From Oceanobacillus zhaokaii (GTDB lineage Bacteria; Bacillota; Bacilli; Bacillales; Amphibacillaceae): a stretch of 64,000 nt of DNA. Position 1 is the stretch's first letter. Each line of letters starts with the position of its first letter. A model generated the notes under the pieces. That model made no database searches. It was given only the letters and a program-made list of their open reading frames with translations, and had not been told where the DNA came from. The DNA is taken from NCBI RefSeq assembly GCF_003352005.1, contig NZ_CP024848.1, forward strand, positions 3,357,001-3,421,000, written 5' to 3'. A program made the position numbers and the translations under genes. Positions 1 through 8,689 of this stretch are shown piece after piece.

Positions 1-124
1 TAAATAGTACTGGTGAACCCAGTTTTAATCGAACTATAATTGCGGTTATTATTATAAATACTGATAGAAGTACTATTGCTACCAACGCAACTATAAAATC
101 GAAAAATCTCTTTATTTTAATCAC
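1..124 (-). CDS. Initiating sugar transferase, N-terminus only (cut by window start)
   Basis: Only about 41 codons are inside the window. The reading begins V-I-K-I-K-R-F-F-D-F-I-V-A-L and runs through one hydrophobic helix to R-L-K-L-G-S-P-V-L-F. This is the classic start of the bacterial sugar transferase family (polyprenyl-phosphate hexose-1-phosphate transferases of the WcaJ/EpsL type): KR-FD motif, membrane helix, then the G-x-P-VLF motif. Such enzymes load the first sugar phosphate onto undecaprenyl phosphate at the membrane. It lies about 94 bases beyond the 2-epimerase gene in the same direction. The start is unclear: GTG at 124 sits almost on the ribosome site, while AGGTGA at 121-126 is ideally spaced for an ATA codon at 115. 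The family call is fairly sure; the sugar used cannot be told. Confidence 0.75.
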   Translation of the reverse strand, partial: MIKIKRFFDFIVALVAIVLLSVFIIITAIIVRLKLGSPVLF

Positions 125-217
125 CTACCTAACAAAAATATATTTATTTCCATTCAACCTGAAATTGGAGATACTAGACCTACACTTATAATTATGTAGG
201 TCTAACTTCATCTTCAT

Positions 218-1330
218 CTAAACCATATATTTTACAATCGCATCTGCAATTCTTCTAGATGCTTCACCATCGCCGTATGGATTGGATGCTTTTGCCATTT
301 TATCATGTGCTGCTTTGTCTGAAAGTAGTTCATTCGCAACATTGAAGATTGTATCCTCGTCTGTTCCAACTAACTTCAATGTGCCTGCTTCAATTCCTTC
401 TGGTCGTTCTGTTGTATCACGAAGTACAAGCACTGGGACCCCTAGAGATGGAGCCTCTTCTTGCACGCCACCAGAATCCGTTAAAATTAAGTATGCATGT
501 GCAGCAAAATTATGGAAGTCAACAACATCAAGTGGATTAATTAATTGAATTCGATCATCGTTTCCCAAAATTTCATTCGCTGTTTCTTGGACAACTGGAT
601 TTAAGTGGACTGGATAGACAACTTGGATGTCATCATGTTTTTCCACTAATCGTTTAATTGCACGAAACATCTGCTGCATGTTGCTGCCAAGATTTTCACG
701 TCGATGTGCAGTCATTAATACGAGTCGCTTATCACCGAGTGCATCAATAATTGGACTTGAATAATCCTTATGAACTGTTGTTTTCAACGCATCAATTGCC
801 GTATTTCCAGTTACATAAATACGGTCTGCTGGTTTATTTTCATCCAACAGATTTTGCTTCGATTTCTCTGTCGGTGAGAAGTGTAAATCAGCCATTACAC
901 CTGTAAGTTGGCGGTTCATTTCTTCCGGAAACGGAGAGTACTTATTCCAAGTACGAAGTCCAGCTTCCACGTGACCGACTGCAATTTGGTTATAATATGC
1001 TGCAAGTGAGCCTGCAAAAGTCGTACTCGTATCACCATGTACTAACACGATATCCGGTTGAACCTTTTTCATCACTTCATCAAGACCTTCTAAAGCACGG
1101 GTCGTGATTTGTGCTAACGTTTGTTGCTTCTTCATGATATTTAAATCATAGTCAGGTGTTATGCTGAAGATATCAAGTACTTGATCAAGCATTTCTCGAT
1201 GCTGTGCAGTTACCGTTACAATCGACTCAAATTCGTCTGATCGTTTGTTTAGTTCTAAAACAAGTGGCGCCATTTTAATTGCTTCTGGTCTTGTTCCAAA
1301 AATAGTCATTACTTTAATGCGTTTGCTCAT
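218..1330 (-). CDS. mnaA: UDP-N-acetylglucosamine 2-epimerase (non-hydrolysing)
   Basis: A cytosolic enzyme that interconverts UDP-GlcNAc and UDP-ManNAc. The 370 residues match the usual length of WecB/MnaA. Visible signatures are GTRPEAIKMAPL at residues 12-23, VHGDTSTT at about 97-104, HVEAGLRT at 120-127, and DSGGVQEEAPSLGVP followed by RDTTERPEG at about 285-315, which together form the nucleotide-sugar site of the GT-B-like fold. The gene directly follows the UDP-ManNAc dehydrogenase with a 62-base gap. The pair makes UDP-ManNAcA for the surface polymer. In Bacillaceae MnaA also feeds teichoic-acid linkage units, so a general wall role is possible, but the position points to capsule supply. 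Confidence 0.95.
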   Translation of the reverse strand: MSKRIKVMTIFGTRPEAIKMAPLVLELNKRSDEFESIVTVTAQHREMLDQVLDIFSITPDYDLNIMKKQQTLAQITTRALEGLDEVMKKVQPDIVLVHGDTSTTFAGSLAAYYNQIAVGHVEAGLRTWNKYSPFPEEMNRQLTGVMADLHFSPTEKSKQNLLDENKPADRIYVTGNTAIDALKTTVHKDYSSPIIDALGDKRLVLMTAHRRENLGSNMQQMFRAIKRLVEKHDDIQVVYPVHLNPVVQETANEILGNDDRIQLINPLDVVDFHNFAAHAYLILTDSGGVQEEAPSLGVPVLVLRDTTERPEGIEAGTLKLVGTDEDTIFNVANELLSDKAAHDKMAKASNPYGDGEASRRIADAIVKYMV

Positions 1331-1392
1331 TTTATCACTTCGCTTTCTCCGTTATCTTCTTAACGAAACACAAAATCAGTTAAGTGTACATA

Positions 1393-2679
1393 TTAGTTGT
1401 GTACTTCTCTGGAATCTGCATAATCCAACTCATACAAATTACCGAAATTATAATGGTTTACTTCAGCGCTCGCATTTTGAATACAATTCTTAGTATCTAA
1501 TACATTAGCTGCTCGCATTAAGTTGCTTATCTCTTTCCAATTTAAATTCTTAAATTCATTATGATCAGTAAGAATTAACAAGATATCAGCACCTTGCAAT
1601 GCTTCTTCATAGGTGGAAAGTGCAAAATCTACCTGTTCTTGTTTAACATATGGATCATAAATCTTCGTGTTAAAACCTTCAAACATTAATTGCTTAACAA
1701 TCTTAATTGCTGGACTTTCTCTAATATCATCAATATTTCCTTTATAAGCCAACCCAAACACAGCAATTTTCGAAGATTTATCTACAGCTTTTCTCACTTG
1801 ATTAACAACAAACTCAGGCATAGACTCATTTATTGTTCTTGCATTTGTAATTAATTTTGCATTATCCGGGTCTTTTTCAATGATAAAGTATGGATCTACA
1901 GCTAAACAGTGTCCTCCTACTCCAGGGCCTGGTTGATGAACATTCACCCTTGGATGTTCGTTTGCTAAAGAAATTACTTCTAAGGCATCTATATTTAATC
2001 CTTCAGAGATTTTTGTTAATTCGTTAGCTAACGCAATATTAACATCACGATAAGTATTTTCCATTAATTTAGACATTTCCGCGCTTTCTGCACTTGTTTC
2101 TAAAACTTTTCCTTTTACAAAAGTTCGATATACTTCGGCAGCTTTTTCAGTAGAAACAGTATTAATTCCACCTACAATTCTGTTATTCTCATAAAGTTCT
2201 ATAAGAATCCTTCCAGGTAATACACGTTCAGGACAGTGTGCTAAATAGACATCATCACCAGATTCAAAACCAGCTTCATCTAGAATAGGAGCCACTACAT
2301 CTCTTGTAGTTCTTGGTGGTATAGTTGATTCGACAATAATTGTATTTCCTTTTTTTAATACAGGTAAAATAGACTTAACTGCACTTTCAACATACTTTAA
2401 ATTTGCGGATTGATCTTCATTGTGTGGAGTAGGAACAGCTACAATAAATACATCGGATTCTACTGGTGACATTCTTGCAACAAATTTATTCTCATTTACT
2501 ACTTTTGCTACTAATTCATCTAATCCATTCTCTTCTATAATAACTTTTCCTTTATTTAATTCATCTACTACTAGAGAATTAACATCCACCCCTGTAACCT
2601 TCCATCCATTTTCTGCAAAAACTACCGCTGTCGGTAACCCAATGTACCCTAATCCCACTACACATAAATTTTTAGACAT
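1393..2679 (-). CDS. wecC: UDP-N-acetyl-D-mannosamine dehydrogenase
   Basis: Predicted NAD-dependent four-electron oxidation of UDP-ManNAc to UDP-ManNAcA. The 428 residues carry the family's three domains. The N-terminal Rossmann fold has GLGYIGLP at 9-16. The central dimerisation domain includes AEMSKLMENTYRDVNIALANE at about 200-220. The catalytic cysteine is in GPGVGGHC at C258, and a C-terminal UDP-binding domain follows. The gene overlaps the upstream glycosyltransferase by 8 bases, so the two are probably translationally coupled. WecC is favoured over UDP-glucose dehydrogenase because of the partner 2-epimerase and the VHQPGPGVGGHCLAVDPYF sequence context; biochemical specificity is inferred. 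Confidence 0.92.
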   Translation of the reverse strand: MSKNLCVVGLGYIGLPTAVVFAENGWKVTGVDVNSLVVDELNKGKVIIEENGLDELVAKVVNENKFVARMSPVESDVFIVAVPTPHNEDQSANLKYVESAVKSILPVLKKGNTIIVESTIPPRTTRDVVAPILDEAGFESGDDVYLAHCPERVLPGRILIELYENNRIVGGINTVSTEKAAEVYRTFVKGKVLETSAESAEMSKLMENTYRDVNIALANELTKISEGLNIDALEVISLANEHPRVNVHQPGPGVGGHCLAVDPYFIIEKDPDNAKLITNARTINESMPEFVVNQVRKAVDKSSKIAVFGLAYKGNIDDIRESPAIKIVKQLMFEGFNTKIYDPYVKQEQVDFALSTYEEALQGADILLILTDHNEFKNLNWKEISNLMRAANVLDTKNCIQNASAEVNHYNFGNLYELDYADSREVHN

Positions 2680-3910
2680 TTTTATTCACAACCCTTTCTA
2701 TTTCATTAATATAGTCTTTTGCTAAAGATTCCCTATTAAAATGTTGTGTGACATATTTATAACCATTTTTACCTAGTTCTTTTAGATGCTCGGTATCATT
2801 GTATAATTTTAAAATCAAGCGTTTAAATTCTTCGGAATTATTTGGATCAACGTAATATCCACTTTCACTTTTCTCTACTAGTTCTCTAGCAACACCATCT
2901 ATTCCTAATAAAATTGGTTTTGCACAGGACATATAGTCAAACACTTTATTTGGATACACAGTTTTAAAGGTATCATTCTTTTGTAATACTGCTGTACAAA
3001 TATCTGAAGCATTACAAATATCAGGTATTATGCTCTTGGGCTGTGAATCAATAAAAATAACATTCTCAATCTTTTCTTTAATTGCACGTTTCTTCAAGCG
3101 GTCTTTTTCCATTCCATCCCCAACCAATAAAAAAACAATATCTTTAAGTGAAGAACACTTCTTGGCAACATTAAGAATGGAGTCTAAGTTATTTGCCACC
3201 CCATGCGCCCCCATATAAGTGATAATGAATTTATCTTGTAAGCTATATTTTTCTCGAAACCAGTTTTGTTTTTCAGTCGGTCTGAAAATATCAAGATCTG
3301 CTCCATTCGGTATCATAGTTACCTTATCTTCGGCAACATTCTTGTTCTCAATCAATGCTGTTTTAAATGCCGGGGTTAAAACATTTATTTTATTAGCAAA
3401 TTTATAAGATAGTTTTTCAACGAGATATGCAGCTTCTATCATTACTTTATTATTAAGTACTCCTGTATCAATTGCAGATTCTGGCCATAAATCTCTCACT
3501 TCAAATATTAAGGGCATCGACTTTAAAAACTTTGCCAGCACCCCAGTTATTCCAACAAATAAAGGAGGTGAAGTAACTACAATTACATCATGTTTTTTTA
3601 TTTTAAATAAAATAGCAATTAATGACGAGTATGTAAAAGAAAAATATCCCCATAATCGACCTAAAAATGATTTATTATAAGCTTCAGAGACATGTGTACG
3701 GTATACTGTAACATTCTCAGAGTACTTTTCTTTTACGATAAACTTCCCTTTATATTGCTCTTCTTTTTTCCCGGTTGAATAGTGAACAGTTCCAGCGACA
3801 ACTGTTATTTCATGACCAGCATCTTCCCAGTATTTCACAAACTGGTTATACCTTGAACCACCAGGGTCATTTCTACCGAGAAAATATTGATGTAAAACTA
3901 ATATCTTCAT
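2672..3910 (-). CDS. Glycosyltransferase family 4 (GT-B)
   Basis: A 412-residue retaining glycosyltransferase of the WbuB/WcaL type that should add a sugar to the lipid-linked repeat unit on the inner membrane face. The N-terminal domain starts MKILVLHQYFLGRNDPGGSR with the glycine-rich acceptor-side loop. The C-terminal domain has GADLDIFRP and a VFDYMSCAKPILLGIDG segment, the usual E/D-x7-E-like nucleotide-sugar region. It ends 8 bases inside the WecC gene and begins 5 bases after the heparinase-like gene. It is the only obvious non-initiating glycosyltransferase in the window. Acceptor and donor are unknown; ManNAcA is a guess from the neighbours. Confidence 0.88.
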   Translation of the reverse strand: MKILVLHQYFLGRNDPGGSRYNQFVKYWEDAGHEITVVAGTVHYSTGKKEEQYKGKFIVKEKYSENVTVYRTHVSEAYNKSFLGRLWGYFSFTYSSLIAILFKIKKHDVIVVTSPPLFVGITGVLAKFLKSMPLIFEVRDLWPESAIDTGVLNNKVMIEAAYLVEKLSYKFANKINVLTPAFKTALIENKNVAEDKVTMIPNGADLDIFRPTEKQNWFREKYSLQDKFIITYMGAHGVANNLDSILNVAKKCSSLKDIVFLLVGDGMEKDRLKKRAIKEKIENVIFIDSQPKSIIPDICNASDICTAVLQKNDTFKTVYPNKVFDYMSCAKPILLGIDGVARELVEKSESGYYVDPNNSEEFKRLILKLYNDTEHLKELGKNGYKYVTQHFNRESLAKDYINEIERVVNKNV

Positions 3911-3915
3911 CTCTG

Positions 3916-6030
3916 TTAATCATCCTCTATGTTATCAAATACTTTGTCTTTACCAATTGGCAATAAATCCAATTTTATATTATCTATATAAACTCTCTCA
4001 TTTTCAAATCTAATATCTGAATTCACTTTAGATACTACTGATATAAATCTTGTTTGCTTTTTTTGTTTACTTGAGAGTACTAAATGTGGTTTTTCCTTCT
4101 TAACACCATAGTATAGCGATTGCCAACCTTTAAATGGGAAATCATTTCCTTTATATAAAATACTATCTGTATCACTTGGAGAAAAGATTTCCATCTTATA
4201 TCTATCTTCCTTTACATCAAAACGCCATTCACTTGATTTGGTTTTTTCGATTGAGTTTATTCCAAATAACCAAGAGAGTTGAATATCATTAGATTTATCA
4301 TTAAAATCACCAAAAATATCATCTACAATAACCCAATGATCACTAATATTTAAAATACCTCTACGGTGAGTTAAGGGGCTATACCCATAATGCTCCCCCT
4401 CAAAAATAGTATACCGTTCCTGAATATCAAATTTTAGTAGTTTTGATTTTGTCCAATCTAACCAAATAAAGCGACTGCCTTTTTCCATTTGATCTTTATT
4501 ATTAATCATAACTGTGTTGTGAGAAGTTGTTCCCATAAAATAAGATAAGTACTCCGGATTGGTATTATAAGAATAAGTACCTGAATCGGCTAATATATTT
4601 ATATCATTTATCCATAAATCGAAGTGTAGCATATCTGCCTGTGCGGGCCTATGTTTATATGTTGTGCATCTTGTCATACCAAAACTACTCTTATTTCTAA
4701 AGGTATAATATCCGCCATTGGAAAATTCAACTGATTTCCTATCCAACATACTTACTTTATTATCGAAAGCGGCAGATCCGAATAACCATAAAATATTTTC
4801 ATCATATGTGCCATTTTTATACAGTCTTTCTTTAGTAAAGCACATCCATGCAGCATTTAACTGTGGACGATAATCTAAATAATCATTTGTAGCCAATTGA
4901 TGAATTAACGCACCATCATTCATACCATAGTTAGGTAACCTACCATTAGAATTTAATTGATGTTGATAAAGGAATATAACAGCATTTTTTAATCTATCTA
5001 TTAGTTTTTCAGAGAAAACTTCATCATTTAACTCGCCTAATCGAATAGCCCAAGTGTAATCTTGTAACATAAGTCTATGGTAGTTCATAGAATTTTGAAT
5101 ATACGAACCGTCATCGTATATTTGCCACATAGCTTCTTTCTCTAAATACTTCCTGCCTTTTTCTTTCCATTTCTTTGCTTTATTCATAAATGGGAATAAA
5201 ATACCTACCGAGTACAAAGCTACTGCCTCTGAAATTGTGTGATTATTTTTGACTGATTTTAAAGCGAAACTAAAATGTTTATCAATATGATCTAAATGTT
5301 GATATATTACTTTTAACAATAATGTAGCTCTAAATGGAGTTGTCTCTTTATGAGATAAAAAAGCAAATAACCCAAACAACCATGCCATCACTCTTAATGA
5401 CATTTCTTGTCCATCTTTATAGTTAACTCCATATTCCATCGGATTTTCTTCAATCCAATCTTCAAGTAAAGACCAAAATTTTCTAACATATTTATCATCT
5501 TGCGAAAGGGTGTATGCTCTGACTAAATCATATACAAAAGAAAATCTAGATAACTCCCAAATAAATTTTATGTCTCCGAAATCGCTATTTAAGTCTGAAA
5601 TTTCTATCCAGTGTTTGTCTTTTGGTGAACCTTTTTTGGTAAGTGGACTATAATGCCAGTCAAGTTTTGTAAAACTAGTAGTACGATTACTAAAATAATA
5701 ATAATTATTATTAAGAATGTTATCAGCCTTATAAATAGATTTATCTATTGTTTCATTAGTTAGTATCTGCTCTAACTTTGTTTTTGTACTAGTCGCAAGA
5801 TCTTTACTTGTGAAAAAAAAGTTCTGTTTCATGCTTTTGAGATATTCTAAAAGTGACATTTCACTATCAATTTCATTAGCATTTAAATATTGAAAGAAGT
5901 CAAAATTTGACAAATCTCTTGGTGGAAATTGTTTTTTTATCAAGCCTGCTCTTTTCATCAATTCATATTTCGCTCGAAATATGGTCCAGGGAAGTCCCAT
6001 ATTTTTTATTATTTTCAACTGATTTCTCAT
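3916..6030 (-). CDS. Heparinase II/III-like (alginate-lyase-type) protein
   Basis: This 704-residue protein has the two-part build of the family. An (alpha/alpha) toroid covers roughly residues 90-400 (NNYYYFSNRT, KDGQEMSLRVMAWLFG, VKNNHTISEAVALYS, LPNYGMNDGALIHQLA). The heparinase II/III beta-sandwich runs from about 440 on (HRPAQADMLHFDLW, ADSGTYSYN, TTSHNTVMINN). Known relatives cleave uronate-containing polysaccharides by beta-elimination; members inside capsule loci are thought to trim or modify the polymer. There is no clear signal peptide, so secretion is uncertain and a cytosolic or membrane-surface role is possible. It sits 5 bases before the GT4 gene and 26 bases after the CapK-like gene, in very AT-rich DNA. 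The fold is confident; the substrate, perhaps a ManNAcA polymer, is inferred. Confidence 0.85.
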   Translation of the reverse strand: MRNQLKIIKNMGLPWTIFRAKYELMKRAGLIKKQFPPRDLSNFDFFQYLNANEIDSEMSLLEYLKSMKQNFFFTSKDLATSTKTKLEQILTNETIDKSIYKADNILNNNYYYFSNRTTSFTKLDWHYSPLTKKGSPKDKHWIEISDLNSDFGDIKFIWELSRFSFVYDLVRAYTLSQDDKYVRKFWSLLEDWIEENPMEYGVNYKDGQEMSLRVMAWLFGLFAFLSHKETTPFRATLLLKVIYQHLDHIDKHFSFALKSVKNNHTISEAVALYSVGILFPFMNKAKKWKEKGRKYLEKEAMWQIYDDGSYIQNSMNYHRLMLQDYTWAIRLGELNDEVFSEKLIDRLKNAVIFLYQHQLNSNGRLPNYGMNDGALIHQLATNDYLDYRPQLNAAWMCFTKERLYKNGTYDENILWLFGSAAFDNKVSMLDRKSVEFSNGGYYTFRNKSSFGMTRCTTYKHRPAQADMLHFDLWINDINILADSGTYSYNTNPEYLSYFMGTTSHNTVMINNKDQMEKGSRFIWLDWTKSKLLKFDIQERYTIFEGEHYGYSPLTHRRGILNISDHWVIVDDIFGDFNDKSNDIQLSWLFGINSIEKTKSSEWRFDVKEDRYKMEIFSPSDTDSILYKGNDFPFKGWQSLYYGVKKEKPHLVLSSKQKKQTRFISVVSKVNSDIRFENERVYIDNIKLDLLPIGKDKVFDNIEDD

Positions 6031-6056
6031 AATTTTAGTCCCCTAATTATTATACT

Positions 6057-7403
6057 CTATTTAACCTCACTAATTACCGGGATAAATTTCCCGCTTTTTG
6101 ACCTTGGGATTGTAGAAGTGAAATTAAGAACTACAGACATATCATTTCCAAGATAATCTTTTATATTATTGATTATATCCTCTCGATCTTTCTTATTAAA
6201 TTCTTCTCTCGGAACAATATTTATTACCAATTCATAATTTTCCTTCTGGTGAATTTGGATTTCTTTAGCCTTTTTAATATTTATTATTATCTTATTAAAA
6301 TTGGCTATTTTCCTTCCATCTAAGGTGCTAACATAATTAGTACCCGTTCTACCATTCAAGTTCTTAATAACTGGTAAGTTCCTTCCACATGCACAAGTAT
6401 GTTTACTAATCTCTGCTGAGTCACCAGTTTCATACCTAATTAACGGCATTGCATAATTGTATAAATTCGTTCCTATAATGCTATTTTCTTTAGTAATCTC
6501 AGTATATGAATACTCGTTATTCAAATGATATGTTCCATACTCACACTGTACAGCAGATGAAACATTCTCACCATTACCATAATAATCCAATATTTTTGCT
6601 CCAAAAGCTCTCTCTATAACTTCTCTCTGATTTGGGAATAATGTTTCCGAAGAAGTAAATATGGCCTTAACTCCGTTAATTTTAAGATTATTTTCAATTA
6701 GATAATTAGAAAGTAATGCAATTGAAGAAGGATAACCTTGTACATAACGTGGCCTGAATTTAACAATAGCATTATAAAGATTTTCGATTGTATTTTTGCT
6801 TATATGGTAACTAGATACTAACATTTGATTATCGGCGTAGTTATATCTCCATAATTTATCTTTACTATTATTTTTAACAAATGATCTACCAGCTATACTC
6901 AATAAGTTATCATCATAATTCACATTAGCCCATCTTCTCTGGCGCCAAACTATGGCATTTTCAGTTGGATGGTAAGCCGTTGGTTTGAATAATGCCAAAG
7001 GCTTACCAGTACTACCACTTGTAGTAAACTTTAATAACGATTTTTTATTATATTTTGATGAAATGAAGTCATCTGTATTATTTTTTATATCATCTTTACT
7101 GATTGTGGGGATTCTATTGAAATCTTCTAAGTTTTGTATCTTATAAACATCTATTCCATTCTTATCGTAAAGTCTTTTATAAAATGGAACAGTTTCGTAC
7201 GAATGAATAACTATCTCCTTTATTTTCTGAAGACTAATGTTGTTCATATTTTCAACACTAAAATATTGAGATGCTTCAAGTTTCTCCAATTTATCATAAA
7301 AATACTTGTTAAATCTTTTTTTTCTTCTCATATAACCATATAAAGATAGCATTACATTTTGAACTGGAGTTGGTGTTTTCATAAATAAATCATCAATACT
7401 CAT
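6057..7403 (-). CDS. CapK/PaaK-like adenylate-forming enzyme
   Basis: A 448-residue protein related to phenylacetate-CoA ligase. It shows the AMP-binding loop TTSGSTGKP at residues 127-135, the YGNGENVSSAVQCEYG region after about 275, LIRYETGDSAEI, a small cysteine cluster HTCACGRNLP near 340, and a C-terminal segment ending IPRSKSGKF with the adenylation-domain lysine. Relatives called CapK occur in capsule loci and are thought to activate an acyl group for attachment to a sugar; the substrate is not known. It lies between the flippase and the heparinase-like gene in the AT-rich cassette. An aromatic-degradation role is unlikely in this context. Confidence 0.85.
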   Translation of the reverse strand: MSIDDLFMKTPTPVQNVMLSLYGYMRRKKRFNKYFYDKLEKLEASQYFSVENMNNISLQKIKEIVIHSYETVPFYKRLYDKNGIDVYKIQNLEDFNRIPTISKDDIKNNTDDFISSKYNKKSLLKFTTSGSTGKPLALFKPTAYHPTENAIVWRQRRWANVNYDDNLLSIAGRSFVKNNSKDKLWRYNYADNQMLVSSYHISKNTIENLYNAIVKFRPRYVQGYPSSIALLSNYLIENNLKINGVKAIFTSSETLFPNQREVIERAFGAKILDYYGNGENVSSAVQCEYGTYHLNNEYSYTEITKENSIIGTNLYNYAMPLIRYETGDSAEISKHTCACGRNLPVIKNLNGRTGTNYVSTLDGRKIANFNKIIINIKKAKEIQIHQKENYELVINIVPREEFNKKDREDIINNIKDYLGNDMSVVLNFTSTIPRSKSGKFIPVISEVK

Positions 7404-7447
7404 TGTAAATCCCCCTTAGAATAGTTATTTATTATCTGAAGATACTA

Positions 7448-8689
7448 TTACTCCTTATAATTTTTTTGTTTGAATTTGTTAGGTAGAACCCGATAGTAAT
7501 ATTTTATATCCTTAATAGCTATATGAAATATATTAAACGGTATATAACTACTCAAAAACAGCAATAATAATAATACTAAGTAAGATATTAGTGTTCCTAA
7601 AGAAATGGATAATAAAATATGATCAAATTGTGATGCTATAAGTAATATTATAATCATTACAATAGTTGTGATAACGCTTTTTCTTAATGCTATTGATTGA
7701 ATATTTTGTCTGATATATTCTGCAGACAATATTAAAGTTAATGAATAAATATAAATTATAATAAATGTTATTTTAAGAATAATATTACCATCTTCATAAT
7801 TAGATCCAAATACTAGTGTTAAAATAGTTTGCGAAAACAAAATTCCAACTATCATTATAAATACTAGAACTAAATTAATGATTTTAAACAATTTATAGAG
7901 TTGAGTGTCATTTTTTTCTTGAATAATTATAGGTTGTATTGATTTAGGAATATACAAAATTGATTCAGAGATATTTTTAACAGCAGCAAAAATTCCAGCA
8001 ACATAACTACCACCAAAGAAGTAAAGAATAAAAAAGTCTAATCTTTGCTGAATTATGGAATTGATATCTATTAAAAAGTTTTTACTTGAGATTCTAAATT
8101 GATATCTTAAGAGCAATAAATCCATTCGAGATAGTTTAAGATTCCTAGGAATTAAGATATTACTATATGAAACTATAGCTGTGATTCCAGCAGCAGAATA
8201 GAAAAGTAAATATATAATAAAATTATTCGGAGTAAATACTGCACTACATATTATCAAAACTAAATAGAAAATAACATTGTAAACCACAAGTTTGTTATAT
8301 AAATTTAAAGCCATAAATTGGTATTGATAGACGAAAAATAAATATTGTACACTGAAAAAAAGTGCTAAAATAGTAGCATTAATTAAATTGTAAAAGAAAC
8401 CAAAAGCTATAAATGATATAAAGAACATCAGTATGAATATAATAAAATAATACTTTCTAATAATATTGTTATATTTTCTTATTGTTATAATATTTTTAGA
8501 TCTATTCAGTAAAAAATTATGGGTTCCAAATAAAAATATCAATGTAGTAGAAGCTGATACAGTTAAAAAAAGTGAATAATCACCAAAACCATCTGGACCA
8601 AGGTTCCTAGCAATTAAAACTGTTACAATTAGTTTTAATATAACGTTCGAAAACTTATTACTAAGTGATAGGATAAGATTTTTTATCAT
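7448..8689 (-). CDS. Wzx-type polysaccharide flippase
   Basis: A very hydrophobic 413-residue protein with about 12 predicted membrane segments and the N-terminal pattern KNLILSLSNKFSNVILKLIVTVLIARNLGPDGFGDYS, typical of the MATE/MOP superfamily polysaccharide exporters. It should flip the undecaprenyl-linked repeat unit across the membrane. Its start overlaps the stop of the Wzy-like gene by 4 bases (ATGA-type junction), which couples flippase and polymerase. These proteins diverge strongly, so similarity searches give the family but not the substrate. Confidence 0.88.
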   Translation of the reverse strand: MIKNLILSLSNKFSNVILKLIVTVLIARNLGPDGFGDYSLFLTVSASTTLIFLFGTHNFLLNRSKNIITIRKYNNIIRKYYFIIFILMFFISFIAFGFFYNLINATILALFFSVQYLFFVYQYQFMALNLYNKLVVYNVIFYLVLIICSAVFTPNNFIIYLLFYSAAGITAIVSYSNILIPRNLKLSRMDLLLLRYQFRISSKNFLIDINSIIQQRLDFFILYFFGGSYVAGIFAAVKNISESILYIPKSIQPIIIQEKNDTQLYKLFKIINLVLVFIMIVGILFSQTILTLVFGSNYEDGNIILKITFIIIYIYSLTLILSAEYIRQNIQSIALRKSVITTIVMIIILLIASQFDHILLSISLGTLISYLVLLLLLFLSSYIPFNIFHIAIKDIKYYYRVLPNKFKQKNYKE

